DNA of 42,781 bases from Micromonospora sp. C31 (GCF_018070575.1 NZ_JAGPXN010000031.1:1-42781); one strand, 5' to 3'; positions 19,068 to 28,248 are shown, counted from the first letter of the stretch. Translations and numbers: made by a program. Notes: generated by a model from the sequence alone, not told the origin.

Positions 19068-19345
19068 GTGATCCACTCGGGTCCTGTCCGCAGCGGCATC
19101 CGAAGAGTGGGACGATTTTGGCTGAACACTGTCCTGACGGCTGAGGTGCGGGCCTCGCCGCCGGTGCCGTTCACGCCTGACACTTCGTCAGCGTGTGCCG
19201 GCACCGGATGTCAGTGTGCTGCCTCCCCGGAGGTGGCGACGCGCCTAGACTGCCGCCGGCGGGACCGGTGGACCGCGGCGGCAAAGGGGCCGCCGTGGCA
19301 CCGAGCAGTCGGGGGAGCGCAGCCCCGAAGAGAGGTGTCTGCATC

Positions 19346-20461
19346 GTGAAGGTCGGAATCCCACGCGAGGTCAAGAACCACGAGTACCGCGTGGCGATCA
19401 CGCCGGCGGGCGTCAACGAGTTCGTCCGCAGCGGTCACCAGGTCTTCGTCGAGTCCGGCGCCGGGGTCGGGTCCAGCATCGGCGACGACGAGTTCGCCGC
19501 CGCCGGGGCCAAGATCCTGGCCACCGCCGACGAGGTGTGGGAGACCGCCGAGCTGGTGCTCAAGGTCAAGGAGCCGATCGCCGAGGAGTACCACCGGATG
19601 CGCGAGGGGCAGGTGCTCTTCACCTACCTGCACCTGGCCGCCTCGAAGGCGTGCACCGACGCGCTGGTCGACCGCAAGGTCACCGGCATCGCGTACGAGA
19701 CCGTCGAGCTGCCCGACCGGTCGCTGCCGCTGCTCGCCCCGATGTCCGAGGTGGCCGGTCGGCTCGCCCCGCAGGTGGGCGCCTACCACCTCCAGCGTCA
19801 GGGCGGCGGGCGCGGCATCCTGATGGGCGGCGTCTCCGGCGTGTACGCCGCGAAGACGGTGGTCATCGGCGCCGGCGTCTCCGGCATGAACGCCGCCGCG
19901 ATCGCGCTCGGCCTGCAGGCCGAGGTGCTGCTGCTGGACAAGAACGTGGCCCGGCTGCGCCAGGCCGACGCCATCTACCGCGGTCACCTGCAGACGGTGG
20001 CCTCCAACGCGTACGAGATCGAGCGGGCCGTGCTGGACGCGGACCTGGTCATCGGCGCGGTGCTGGTGCCCGGGGCGAAGGCCCCGACCCTGATCTCCAA
20101 CGAGCTGGTCGCCCGGATGAAGCCCGGCAGCGTGCTGGTCGACATCTCCATCGACCAGGGCGGCTGCTTCGAGGACTCGCGTCCCACCACCCACGCCGAG
20201 CCGACCTACCAGGTGCACGACTCGATCTTCTACTGCGTGGCGAACATGCCGGGCGCGGTGCCGCACACCAGCACCTACGCGCTGACCAACGTCACCCTGC
20301 CGTACGCCCTGGAACTGGCCAACCACGGCTGGCGCGAGGCGCTGCGTCGCGACCCGGCGCTGGCGCTGGGCCTGAACACCCACGACGGCCAGGTCACCTA
20401 CGGCCCGGTCGCCGAGGCGCACGGCATGCCGGCCCTCGCGTTGGCCGACGCGCTGGTCTGA
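19346..20461 (+). CDS. ald: Alanine dehydrogenase
   Basis: A 371-residue NAD-dependent enzyme interconverting L-alanine with pyruvate and ammonia. The N-terminus KVGIPREVKNHEYRVAITP is diagnostic and gives Arg15 of the substrate site; catalytic Lys75 (LKVKEP) and His96 (YLHLAA) are present. The Rossmann NAD domain has VVIGAGVSGMNAAAIALGL, followed by the conserved DQGGCFEDSRPTTH. Length equals the mycobacterial enzyme. The GTG start has an AGAGAGG ribosome-binding site. A TAGACT -10 candidate about 95 bases upstream (19246–19251) would give a leader in the divergent gap with the TM2 gene. Confidence 0.96.
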   Translation: MKVGIPREVKNHEYRVAITPAGVNEFVRSGHQVFVESGAGVGSSIGDDEFAAAGAKILATADEVWETAELVLKVKEPIAEEYHRMREGQVLFTYLHLAASKACTDALVDRKVTGIAYETVELPDRSLPLLAPMSEVAGRLAPQVGAYHLQRQGGGRGILMGGVSGVYAAKTVVIGAGVSGMNAAAIALGLQAEVLLLDKNVARLRQADAIYRGHLQTVASNAYEIERAVLDADLVIGAVLVPGAKAPTLISNELVARMKPGSVLVDISIDQGGCFEDSRPTTHAEPTYQVHDSIFYCVANMPGAVPHTSTYALTNVTLPYALELANHGWREALRRDPALALGLNTHDGQVTYGPVAEAHGMPALALADALV

Positions 20462-20472
20462 GGGGTGGCGGG

Positions 20473-21465
20473 CTGACCGGCACACCGGACGGGGCCGGCG
20501 CGGGCACAGAACCCGCGCCGGCCCTGCGTCGTGCCGTGCGCGGCTACCTCGACCACCTCACCGTCGAGCGGGGACTGTCGGCGAACACGCTCTCGTCGTA
20601 CCGTCGGGACCTGGAGCGCTACCTGGCCACCCTGGCGGTGGCCGGCGTGCCGGACCTGGCCGCCGTCGGCCCGGGGCAGGTCGAGGCGCACCTGGCCCGG
20701 CTGCGCGCCGGCGACGAGGAGCATCCGCCGCTCGCGGTCTCCTCCGCCGCGCGGGCGGCCAGCGCGGTGCGCGGGCTGCACCGGTTCGCGCTGCGCGAGG
20801 GGCTGGCCGGCGCCGACCCGAGCCGGGACGTCCGCCCGCCCACACCGCCGCGCCGGCTGCCCCGCGCGCTGCCGGTCGACGCCGTGGCCCGGCTGCTGGA
20901 GACGGCCGGGTCGCTGACGGCCGCCGGCGACCAGGCGCCGCTCGCGCTGCGCGACCGGGCGCTGCTGGAGTTCCTGTACGGCACCGGGGCGCGGATCTCG
21001 GAGGCGGTCGGCGCCGCCGTGGACGACCTGGACGTCGGCGAGGGCACGGTGCTGCTGCGCGGCAAGGGCGGCCGCACCCGGCTGGTCCCGATCGGCGGGT
21101 ACGCGGTCGAGGCGGTGCGGGCCTGGCTGGTGCGGGCCCGGCCCGCGCTGGCCGCCGCCGGCCGGGGTACCCCGGCGGTCTTCCTAAACGCCCGCGGCGG
21201 CCCGCTGACCCGGCAGGGCGCCTGGACGATCCTGCGCCGTGCCGCCGAGCGGGCCGGTCTGTCGGTGGACGGTGCGCAGGCGGTCTCCCCGCACACCCTG
21301 CGTCACTCCTACGCCACCCACCTGCTCGACGGCGGCGCGGACGTGCGGGTGGTGCAGGAACTGCTCGGCCACGCCTCGGTGACCACCACCCAGGTCTACA
21401 CCCTGGTCACCGTCGAGCGGCTGCGCGAGGTGTACGCCACCGCCCACCCCCGGGCGCGGGGTTGA
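20473..21465 (+). CDS. xerD: Tyrosine recombinase XerD
   Basis: A site-specific recombinase resolving chromosome dimers at dif with XerC and FtsK. The core-binding domain (VRGYLDHLTVERGLSANTL, SYRRDLERYLA) leads to the catalytic domain with Arg in GTGARISEAVG, Lys in RGKGGRTR, HTLRHSYATHLL, LLGHASVTTTQVY and the nucleophile Tyr. The start is uncertain. The frame has no ATG, GTG or TTG at the expected place, but a CTG lies seven bases after GAGGGG and gives 330 residues. The first GTG, at 20536, gives 309 residues, has no ribosome-binding site and would trim the first helix. I prefer the CTG. Confidence 0.92.
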   Translation: MTGTPDGAGAGTEPAPALRRAVRGYLDHLTVERGLSANTLSSYRRDLERYLATLAVAGVPDLAAVGPGQVEAHLARLRAGDEEHPPLAVSSAARAASAVRGLHRFALREGLAGADPSRDVRPPTPPRRLPRALPVDAVARLLETAGSLTAAGDQAPLALRDRALLEFLYGTGARISEAVGAAVDDLDVGEGTVLLRGKGGRTRLVPIGGYAVEAVRAWLVRARPALAAAGRGTPAVFLNARGGPLTRQGAWTILRRAAERAGLSVDGAQAVSPHTLRHSYATHLLDGGADVRVVQELLGHASVTTTQVYTLVTVERLREVYATAHPRARG

Positions 21466-21496
21466 TCCCGCCCGGCCCCGGCCCGGGGGCGGGATC
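21464..21496 (+). terminator. GC-rich hairpin overlapping the xerD stop
   Basis: Ten-base arms GATCCCGCCC and GGGCGGGATC pair around a 13-base loop. There is no U-tract, which is common for actinobacterial terminators. Confidence 0.5.
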
Positions 21497-21776
21497 GACC
21501 GCCGGGCGGCCCGCCCGGGGTGGCCGCCGCCGGCCGGCACGGGTGGCGCGACGGTCCACGCAGCGGTGCGGGGTGGACGTTGCCGGTGGCTGGCCTGGTC
21601 GGCGGGGCGGCGACACGCCGAACGGGTGCGACCGGGCCGCGGGCCGGTGGCGTACAGTCGGCATCGGCGCGGACCTCCTGGGGCGACGGTGATGCAGACC
21701 GGGGTGCGCAGCGGCGCCGCGAAGGACGTCGGACGGCTCCGACGCCGGGTGGTCGTCGGGAGGGGGCAACGAGCAC
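21497..21776 (+). other. Intergenic region xerD–parA
   Basis: No convincing gene. A TACAGT -10 candidate at 21653–21658 could drive parA with a leader of about 115 bases. A 34-codon frame from about 21692 (starting VMQTGVRSGA) overlaps the parA start in another frame but has no known match. Confidence 0.4.
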
Positions 21777-22700
21777 ATGGCTGGCAACGGTGACCGTGCC
21801 GAGACCTGGACGTCGGAGCTCCGCGAGCAGCAGGCCACGCTCGGAGCGGATCTCGGTCCGGCGGATCCGGCGGCATACACGATGCGCAAGCCGATCCCCG
21901 AGCCGATGCCGACCGACCGGCACGGCCCGGCCCGGATCATCGCGATGGCCAACCAGAAGGGCGGCGTTGGCAAGACCACTACGACCATCAACCTGGGCGC
22001 CGCGCTGGCCGAGTACGGCCGCAAGGTGCTGCTGGTCGACTTCGACCCGCAGGGCGCCCTCTCGGTCGGGCTGGGGGTCAACCCACACAACCTCGACCTG
22101 TCGGTCTACAACCTGTTGATGCAGGACGACGTCACCGCAGAGGACGTCCTGATCAAGACCGACGTGGCGGGGCTGCACCTGCTGCCGGCCAACATCGACC
22201 TCTCCGCGGCCGAGATCCAGCTGGTCAACGAGGTGGCCCGGGAGATGGCCCTGGCCCGGGTGCTCCGGTCGGTCCGCAAGGAGTACGACTACATCCTGAT
22301 CGACTGCCAGCCCTCGCTGGGCCTGCTGGCGATCAACGCGCTGACCGTGGCGCACGGCGTGCTCATCCCGCTGGAGTGCGAGTTCTTCAGCCTGCGTGGG
22401 GTGGCCCTGCTGCTCGACACCATCGACAAGGTGCGCGAGCGGCTCAACTTCGACCTGGAGCTCGAGGGCATTCTCGCCACCATGTACGACAGCCGCACCA
22501 CCCACTGCCGGCAGGTGCTCCAGCGGGTGGTGGAGGCGTTCGGCGACAAGGTCTACCAGACGGTGATCACCAAGACCGTCAAGTTCCCCGAGTCCACCGT
22601 CGCCGGTGCCCCGATCACCACGCTCGACCCGGCCTCGTCCGGTGCCCGCAACTACCGTCAGCTGGCCCGCGAGGTGATCGCCGCCCAGGCCGAACGGTAG
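21777..22700 (+). CDS. ParA/Soj family ATPase
   Basis: A 307-residue deviant-Walker ATPase. After about 50 variable residues come the Walker A motif KGGVGKTTT (Lys61 and Lys66), the Walker A' region VLLVDFDPQGALS, and Walker B YILIDCQPSLGLL. The end TTLDPASSGARNYRQLARE is typical of ParA proteins encoded with scpA and scpB rather than of the origin-linked parA with parB. Such proteins act on nucleoid-bound DNA during segregation; the partner is not known. The ATG follows a strong GGAGGGGG sequence. ScpA begins about 50 bases downstream. Confidence 0.9.
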   Translation: MAGNGDRAETWTSELREQQATLGADLGPADPAAYTMRKPIPEPMPTDRHGPARIIAMANQKGGVGKTTTTINLGAALAEYGRKVLLVDFDPQGALSVGLGVNPHNLDLSVYNLLMQDDVTAEDVLIKTDVAGLHLLPANIDLSAAEIQLVNEVAREMALARVLRSVRKEYDYILIDCQPSLGLLAINALTVAHGVLIPLECEFFSLRGVALLLDTIDKVRERLNFDLELEGILATMYDSRTTHCRQVLQRVVEAFGDKVYQTVITKTVKFPESTVAGAPITTLDPASSGARNYRQLAREVIAAQAER

Positions 22701-22741
22701 GCCGGGATGCACCTTCGCACCCGGTCCTGCGGGGCGTGGAC

Positions 22742-22747
22742 TACGGT
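22742..22747 (+). promoter_or_regulatory. -10 box (TACGGT), leaderless scpA promoter
   Basis: TACGGT ends six bases before the GTG chosen for scpA. It sits inside the short parA–scpA gap, so scpA could be transcribed independently of parA. Confidence 0.45.
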
Positions 22748-22753
22748 CTCCCG

Positions 22754-23971
22754 GTGACCGCGCCGTCCCTCGACCCTCCGACGACGCCGGAGCAGCCCCC
22801 CGTACGGGCCGCCGAGGCCGTCACCGAGGTGCCGACGGATCCGACGGGCGGGGCCCTCGCCGAGGCGCCGACGGAGCCGGCCGAGATGTCCGAGGCGGCG
22901 GCGGAGAGCGGCGGGTTCACCGTCCGGCTGGCGAACTTCACCGGGCCGTTCGACCTGCTGCTCCAGCTGATCGGCAAGCACAAACTGGACGTGACCGAGG
23001 TGGCGCTGCACCGGGTCACCGACGAGTTCATCGCCTACATCCGCGCGATGGGCGACGAGTGGGACCTGGACGAGGCCAGCGAGTTCCTGCTCATCGCCGC
23101 GACGCTGCTCGACCTGAAGGCGGCCCGGCTGCTGCCCGCCGCCGAGGTCGAGGACGAGGAGGACCTGGCGCTGCTGGAGGCGCGGGACCTGCTCTTCGCC
23201 CGGCTGTTGCAGTACAAGGCGTACAAGGAGGCGGCGGCGCACATCGCCGCGCTGGAGGAGGTTGGCGGCCGGCGCTACCCCCGCGCGGTGACCCTGGAGC
23301 CCCGCTACGCCGAGGCGCTGCCCGACCTGGTCCTCGGCATCGGGCCGCAGCGGCTGTTGAAGCTGGCGGTGCGGGCGATGACGCCGAAGCCGGTACCCGA
23401 GGTGTCCATCGCCCACGTGCACATGGTCCGCGTCAGCGTCCGGGAGCACGCGGGGATCCTCACCGAGCGGCTGCGCCGGGTCGGGACCGCCACCTTCTCG
23501 CTGCTCTGCGCCGACTGCGAGGCCACCCTGGAGGTGGTGGCCCGGTTCCTGGCCCTGCTGGAGCTCTACCGGGAGGGCCTGGTCGCCTTCGTGCAGGAGC
23601 AGGCGCTGGAGGAGTTGACCGTACGCTGGACCGGTCCCGCCGAGGGCGGCCCCGACCTGCACGTCGACGAGTACGCGGGCACCCCGGCCGAGCCGGCCCC
23701 GACGGCGCCCGAGCCGGCGGGCTCCGGCCCGCTGCCGGCGGCGTCGGCCGAGCGGCGGCCGGTGCCGGACGGTACGCCGGACGAGGCCGGCCCCGGCGCG
23801 GTGGCGGCCAGCGGGACGGCTGTGGACGAGGCCGGCTCGGCCCCCGTGCCCAGCGGGGCGGCGGCAGGTGCGGCGCCTGCCAACGGCTCGGTGGCGGAGG
23901 GCAGCGGGCCGGCGCGTGGTGTGCCGGCGGACGGGAACGGGACGGCGACGACGGAGGGACGAGCGGGATGA
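22754..23971 (+). CDS. scpA: Segregation and condensation protein A
   Basis: A 405-residue kleisin that joins the SMC heads and ScpB in bacterial condensin. The conserved N-terminal helical part begins FTVRLANFTGPFDLLLQLIGKH, followed by KLDVTEVALHRVTDEFIAYI and EASEFLLIAATLLDLKAARLLP. The winged-helix end is seen near ELYREGLVAFVQEQALEEL. The first 55 residues and the last 110 are Ala/Pro/Gly-rich and disordered, making the protein about 150 residues longer than usual kleisins. The GTG at the end of a leaderless promoter is chosen over the GTG six codons upstream. Its stop overlaps the scpB ATG. Confidence 0.95.
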   Translation: MTAPSLDPPTTPEQPPVRAAEAVTEVPTDPTGGALAEAPTEPAEMSEAAAESGGFTVRLANFTGPFDLLLQLIGKHKLDVTEVALHRVTDEFIAYIRAMGDEWDLDEASEFLLIAATLLDLKAARLLPAAEVEDEEDLALLEARDLLFARLLQYKAYKEAAAHIAALEEVGGRRYPRAVTLEPRYAEALPDLVLGIGPQRLLKLAVRAMTPKPVPEVSIAHVHMVRVSVREHAGILTERLRRVGTATFSLLCADCEATLEVVARFLALLELYREGLVAFVQEQALEELTVRWTGPAEGGPDLHVDEYAGTPAEPAPTAPEPAGSGPLPAASAERRPVPDGTPDEAGPGAVAASGTAVDEAGSAPVPSGAAAGAAPANGSVAEGSGPARGVPADGNGTATTEGRAG

Positions 23972-24960
23972 GCAGCGACGAGCGTCGGGACTCCCTGGCC
24001 GACCAGGCCGCCGCCTGGGTACCGCCCTGGCAGCGCCCCACGGTCCCCTCCGCAGCCCTCGAACCCGAAGATCTTGGTAACTCCGCGCCCCCAAAGGGGC
24101 CGGAACCTACCAAGATCTCGGGAGATCCTGCCCGTGCGGCGGAGTCCGCAGCGGCGGCCGCAGCCCTGGAGGTCAGCGGGTCCGGGACGGCCGGCGGGGC
24201 GGGGGCGGCCGGCGGGGCGGGGGAGAGCGGCGGGCCGGGAGAGGCCGGCGGGCCGGGAGAGGCCGGCGGGGCGGGAGAGGGCGGCGGGCCGGGGGCGGCC
24301 GGTGGGTCCGGGGAGGCGGGCGGCGGGGAGGGTCGGGGTGGTCGGGGCCTGCCGGCGAAGGGTGCGGCGGGGCGGCGGCGGGCGGCCCCGGTGCCCGAGC
24401 CGGCCCCGGAACTAGACGACGCGGAGCTGCGCGGGGCGCTGGAGGCGATCCTGCTGGTGGTGGACGAGCCGGTCAGCGAGTTGGTCCTCGCGCAGGTGCT
24501 GGAGCAGCCCGCCGAGCGGATCGGGCCGATGCTGGACGAGATCGCCGCCGGCTACACGGCCGCCGGACACGGCTTCGAGCTGCGTCGGGCCGCGGGTGGC
24601 TGGCGGCTCTACACCCGCCCGGAATACGCCACCTACGTGGAACGGTTCGTACTGGACGGGCAGTCCGCGCGGCTGACCCAGGCCGCGCTGGAGACACTGG
24701 CCGTGATCGCGTACAAGCAGCCCGTCACCCGGTCGCGGATCTCCGCCATCCGGGGTGTCAACTGCGACGGGGTGATCCGTACCCTGGTCTCCCGCGGGTT
24801 GGTCGAGGAGTGCGGCACCGAACCGGACAGCGGGGCGTTCCTCTACCGGACCACCACGATGTTCCTGGAGAAGCTCGGGCTGAACAGCGTCGACGACCTC
24901 CCGCCGCTGGCCCCGTTCCTTCCCGACGACGTAGAAGAGCTTGCCGATGCCACGCGATGA
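23968..24960 (+). CDS. scpB: Segregation and condensation protein B
   Basis: A 330-residue protein that dimerises and binds ScpA in condensin. The conserved winged-helix part covers about residues 150–320: ELRGALEAILLVVDEPVSEL, GFELRRAAGGWRLYTRPEYA, LTQAALETLAVIAYKQPVTR, ISAIRGVNCDGVIRTLVSRG. The first 150 residues are unusual: a hydrophilic start, a segment encoded by a palindromic DNA element, then a Gly/Ala/Glu low-complexity run (GGAGAAGGAGESGGPGEAGG). It overlaps scpA by four bases and rluB by 14. Confidence 0.94.
   Translation: MSSDERRDSLADQAAAWVPPWQRPTVPSAALEPEDLGNSAPPKGPEPTKISGDPARAAESAAAAAALEVSGSGTAGGAGAAGGAGESGGPGEAGGPGEAGGAGEGGGPGAAGGSGEAGGGEGRGGRGLPAKGAAGRRRAAPVPEPAPELDDAELRGALEAILLVVDEPVSELVLAQVLEQPAERIGPMLDEIAAGYTAAGHGFELRRAAGGWRLYTRPEYATYVERFVLDGQSARLTQAALETLAVIAYKQPVTRSRISAIRGVNCDGVIRTLVSRGLVEECGTEPDSGAFLYRTTTMFLEKLGLNSVDDLPPLAPFLPDDVEELADATR
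24064..24122. repeat. Palindromic element embedded in scpB
   Basis: The arms contain AGATCTTGGTA and its exact complement TACCAAGATCT, with CCCG and CGGG outside and CCCC-AAA-GGGG at the centre. The element can fold into one long hairpin of about 59 bases and is read in frame. It resembles the dispersed intergenic palindromes I remember from Micromonospora genomes. Confidence 0.8.
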
Positions 24961-25717
24961 CCGCACGCCCCGCCCCGACGCGCCCGCCTTCGAGGGGGCC
25001 GAGCGCCTGCAGAAGGTGCTGGCCGCCGCCGGCGTGGGCTCCCGGCGCGCCTGCGAGGATCTGATCTTCCGCCGCCGGGTCACCGTCGACGGCCGGGTCG
25101 CCCAGCTCGGCGACAAGGTCGATCCCGCCACCGCCGTGATCCACGTCGACGGCGAGCGCCTCGTCGCCGACACCCGACTGGTCTATCTGGCCATGAACAA
25201 GCCCCGCGGGGTCGTCTCGACCATGGCCGACGAGAAGGGGCGCAGCGCGCTCGCCGACTTCCTCGGCAACCGCGTCGAGCAGCGGGTCTACCACGTCGGG
25301 CGGCTCGACGCCGACAGCGAGGGCCTGCTGCTGCTCACCAACGACGGCACCCTGGCGCACAAGCTCATGCACCCGTCGTACGGGGTGCAGAAGACCTACC
25401 TGTGCGAGGTCTCCGGGCCGATCCCGCGCAACCTCGGCAAGCGGCTGATGGCCGGCGTGGAACTGGAGGACGGGCCGGCGAAGGTCGACTCCTTCCGGGT
25501 GGTGGACACGCTGGGACGCAACGCCCAGGTCGAGCTGAGCCTGCACGAGGGGCGCAAGCACATCGTCCGCCGGATCCTCGGCGAGGCGGGCCATCCGGTG
25601 AGCCGGCTGGTGCGTACCGCGATCGGGCCGATCCGGCTTGGCGACCTGCGCGCGGGGCGGACGCGGCGATTGACCAACGCGGAGGTCGCCGCCCTGTTCA
25701 AGGCCGTGGGTGACTGA
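24947..25717 (+). CDS. rluB: rRNA pseudouridine synthase, RluB/RsuA family
   Basis: A 256-residue enzyme that converts a uridine of 23S (RluB) or 16S (RsuA) rRNA to pseudouridine. Residues 18–65 form an S4 RNA-binding domain (ERLQKVLAAAGVGSRRACED). The catalytic motif VGRLDADSEGLLLLTNDG places the nucleophile at Asp121, and MNKPRGVVST and HEGRKHIVRRIL are the other RsuA-family motifs. The ATG lies inside the scpB end, giving a 14-base overlap; a TTG two codons upstream is the alternative. Placement after scpAB is conserved in actinobacteria and firmicutes and favours RluB. Confidence 0.92.
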   Translation: MPRDDRTPRPDAPAFEGAERLQKVLAAAGVGSRRACEDLIFRRRVTVDGRVAQLGDKVDPATAVIHVDGERLVADTRLVYLAMNKPRGVVSTMADEKGRSALADFLGNRVEQRVYHVGRLDADSEGLLLLTNDGTLAHKLMHPSYGVQKTYLCEVSGPIPRNLGKRLMAGVELEDGPAKVDSFRVVDTLGRNAQVELSLHEGRKHIVRRILGEAGHPVSRLVRTAIGPIRLGDLRAGRTRRLTNAEVAALFKAVGD

Positions 25718-25874
25718 CCCCCGAGTTCGGGGTACGGCTGCCGGTAGGCTCCGGGGCGCCCGGCGCCGGCGGCGCACCACCGCGCGACGCGACGCCGGGC
25801 ATCATTGAGAACGTTTGGACAACCGCTCGCGGAACATGTGGTGTTTCGTGAGGTACGGGCTGAGGAGGACGACG

Positions 25875-26555
25875 GTGGAGGAAAACGAACGGGCCGGGCG
25901 ATGCGTGGTCGCTGTGGACGGGCCGTCCGGTTCGGGTAAGTCCACCGTCTCCCGGCGGCTCGCCGTCGGCATCGGTGCCCGCTATCTCGACACCGGCGCC
26001 ATGTACCGCGCCGTCACCTGGGCGGTGCTGCGCTCGGGCGTCGACCTGACCGATGCCGAGTCGGTGGCCAAGGTCGCCGGCGAGGTCGACCTGCGCATCG
26101 GCACCGACCCCCAGGGGTACGGCGTGACCGCCGACGGCGTCACCGTGGACGCGGAGATCCGCGGCCCGGAGGTGACCGGGGCGGTCTCCGCCGTGGCCGC
26201 CGTGCCGGCGGTGCGCGTGCTGTTGGTAACCCGGCAGCGCGAGATGATCGCGGACGCCGGCCGGATCGTGGTCGAGGGCCGCGACATCGGCTCGGTGGTG
26301 GCCCCGGACGCCGACCTGAAGGTCTACCTCACGGCCTCCGAGGCGGCCCGGGCCGCCCGGCGCAGTGCCGAGGACGCCACCGACGTGGCGGCGACGGCCG
26401 CCGACCTGGCCCGCAGGGACCGGCTCGACTCGACCCGCAAGGCCGATCCGCTGACCCAGGCCGCCGACGCCGTGGTGCTGGACACCACCGAGCTGGGCAT
26501 CGACGAGGTCGTCGCGCGTCTGCGTGACCTGCTGATCGATCGGGGAGTGGCATGA
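25875..26555 (+). CDS. cmk: Cytidylate kinase
   Basis: A 226-residue kinase phosphorylating CMP and dCMP. The P-loop GPSGSGKST is at residues 16–24, followed by the CMP-binding YLDTGAMYRAVTW, the conserved VEGRDIGSVVAPDADLKVYL and the lid region ARRDRLDSTRKADPL. The GTG start has an AGGAGG sequence six bases upstream; a TTG 60 bases earlier would add 20 non-conserved residues. The stop overlaps the der ATG, so the two are coupled. Confidence 0.95.
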   Translation: MEENERAGRCVVAVDGPSGSGKSTVSRRLAVGIGARYLDTGAMYRAVTWAVLRSGVDLTDAESVAKVAGEVDLRIGTDPQGYGVTADGVTVDAEIRGPEVTGAVSAVAAVPAVRVLLVTRQREMIADAGRIVVEGRDIGSVVAPDADLKVYLTASEAARAARRSAEDATDVAATAADLARRDRLDSTRKADPLTQAADAVVLDTTELGIDEVVARLRDLLIDRGVA

Positions 26556-27955
26556 CCGACACCGACGGGTGGATCGAGCTGCGGGAACCGGACGCCGACA
26601 CCGAGGAGCCGACCGGCCCGCAGCCGGTCGTGGCCGTGGTCGGCCGCCCCAACGTCGGCAAGTCGACCCTGGTCAACCGGCTCATCGGCCGCCGCCAGGC
26701 GGTCGTCGAGGACGTCCCCGGGGTCACCCGCGACCGCGTCCCCTACGACGCGCAGTGGGCCGGCCGGCAGTTCACCGTGGTGGACACCGGCGGTTGGGAG
26801 CCCGACGCCAAGGACCGGGCGGCCGCGATCGCGGCGCAGGCCGAGACGGCGGTCGCCACCGCCGACGTGGTGCTGTTCGTGGTCGACGCGATGGTCGGCT
26901 CGACCGACGTGGACGAGGCGGCCGTACGCATGCTGCGCCGTAGCGCCAAGCCGGTGATCCTGGTCGCGAACAAGGCCGACAACACCTCCATCGAGATGGA
27001 GGCGACCTCGCTGTGGTCGCTGGGCCTCGGCGAGCCGTACCCGGTGTCGGCGCTGCACGGACGCGGCTCGGGCGATCTGCTCGACGCCATCATGGACGCG
27101 CTGCCGGAGGCGCCGAAGATCGTCGAGAACCGGCCGCGCGGCCCGCGTCGGGTGGCCCTCGTCGGCCGGCCGAACGTCGGCAAGTCCAGCCTGCTGAACC
27201 GCTTCTCGGGCGAGGAGCGGGCGGTCGTCGACTCGGTCGCCGGCACCACCGTGGACCCGGTCGACAGCCTGGTCGAGATCGGTGGGGAGACCTGGCAGCT
27301 CGTCGACACGGCGGGCCTGCGCAAGCGGGTCGGCAAGGCCAGCGGCACCGAGTACTACGCCAGCCTGCGGACCGCGTCGGCGATCGAGGCCGCCGAGGTC
27401 GCCGTGGTGCTGCTGGACTCCAGCGAGCCGATCAGCGAGCAGGACCAGCGGATCCTGTCCATGGTCACCGAGACCGGCCGGGCGTTGGTGATCGCCTTCA
27501 ACAAGTGGGACCTGGTCGACGCCGACCGCCGGTACTACCTGGACAAGGAGATCGAGCGCGAGCTGCGCCGCATCCCGTGGGCGATCCGGCTCAACCTGTC
27601 GGCGCAGACCGGCCGGGCGGTCGACAAGCTCGCGCCGGCGCTGCGCAAGGCCCTGGCGAGCTGGGAGACCCGCATCCCGACCGCGCAGCTCAACTCGTGG
27701 CTGACCGCGCTGGTGCAGGCGACCCCGCACCCGGTGCGCGGCGGGCGGGCGCCGAAGATCCTCTTCGCCACCCAGGCGGGCGTGGCGCCGCCGCGCTTCG
27801 TGCTGTTCACCACCGCGCCGCTGGACGCCGGCTACCAGCGGTTCGTCGAGCGCAAGCTGCGCGAGGAGTTCGGCTACGAGGGCAGCCCGATCGAGATCTC
27901 GGTACGCCCTCGCAAGAAGCTCGGCCCCGGCGGCCGGGGCAAGGCGCACGGCTGA
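26552..27955 (+). CDS. der: GTPase Der
   Basis: A 467-residue ribosome-assembly GTPase with two tandem G domains and a KH-like C-terminal domain. The first G1 motif GRPNVGKS is at residues 31–38 and the second at 205–212, each followed by G3 (DTGGW and DTAGL) and G4 (NKAD and NKWD) motifs. The C-terminus LREEFGYEGSPIEISVRPRK is typical. Der acts in 50S subunit maturation. A hydrophilic N-terminal extension of about 25 residues is normal for actinobacteria. It is the last gene before the tRNA-linked insertion. Confidence 0.96.
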   Translation: MTDTDGWIELREPDADTEEPTGPQPVVAVVGRPNVGKSTLVNRLIGRRQAVVEDVPGVTRDRVPYDAQWAGRQFTVVDTGGWEPDAKDRAAAIAAQAETAVATADVVLFVVDAMVGSTDVDEAAVRMLRRSAKPVILVANKADNTSIEMEATSLWSLGLGEPYPVSALHGRGSGDLLDAIMDALPEAPKIVENRPRGPRRVALVGRPNVGKSSLLNRFSGEERAVVDSVAGTTVDPVDSLVEIGGETWQLVDTAGLRKRVGKASGTEYYASLRTASAIEAAEVAVVLLDSSEPISEQDQRILSMVTETGRALVIAFNKWDLVDADRRYYLDKEIERELRRIPWAIRLNLSAQTGRAVDKLAPALRKALASWETRIPTAQLNSWLTALVQATPHPVRGGRAPKILFATQAGVAPPRFVLFTTAPLDAGYQRFVERKLREEFGYEGSPIEISVRPRKKLGPGGRGKAHG

Positions 27956-27970
27956 TCCGCTCGATCTGAG

Positions 27971-28003
27971 GCCGGGTGGGGAGGGCCCTCCCCACCCGGC
28001 TTT
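27971..28003 (+). terminator. Intrinsic terminator after der
   Basis: A perfect 30-base palindrome (15-base arms GCCGGGTGGGGAGGG and complement) is followed by TTT. It ends the cmk–der transcript. Confidence 0.85.
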
Positions 28004-28151
28004 CCGTTACCCCCAACTTCCCTACCCTCCTAGGACGCCTTGGAGGGTGTGGGGTGGGACGACGTGTTCCGGCACCGGAGGGGGCAGTGCGGACGGCGCG
28101 AAGATCCTGCGCTAAGCTGTACCGGCTGTCGCGGGAGATCCGCGGGAGCAT

Positions 28152-28225
<74 letters not shown>

Positions 28226-28248
28226 CTGGTATTCACCAGCGGATATAG

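Noticed and set aside
28005..28011. CGTTACC heptamer before the tRNA as part of the element's signal
   Set aside because: It lies outside the element and single heptamers are expected by chance in a window this size; only paired, spaced copies are used as evidence.
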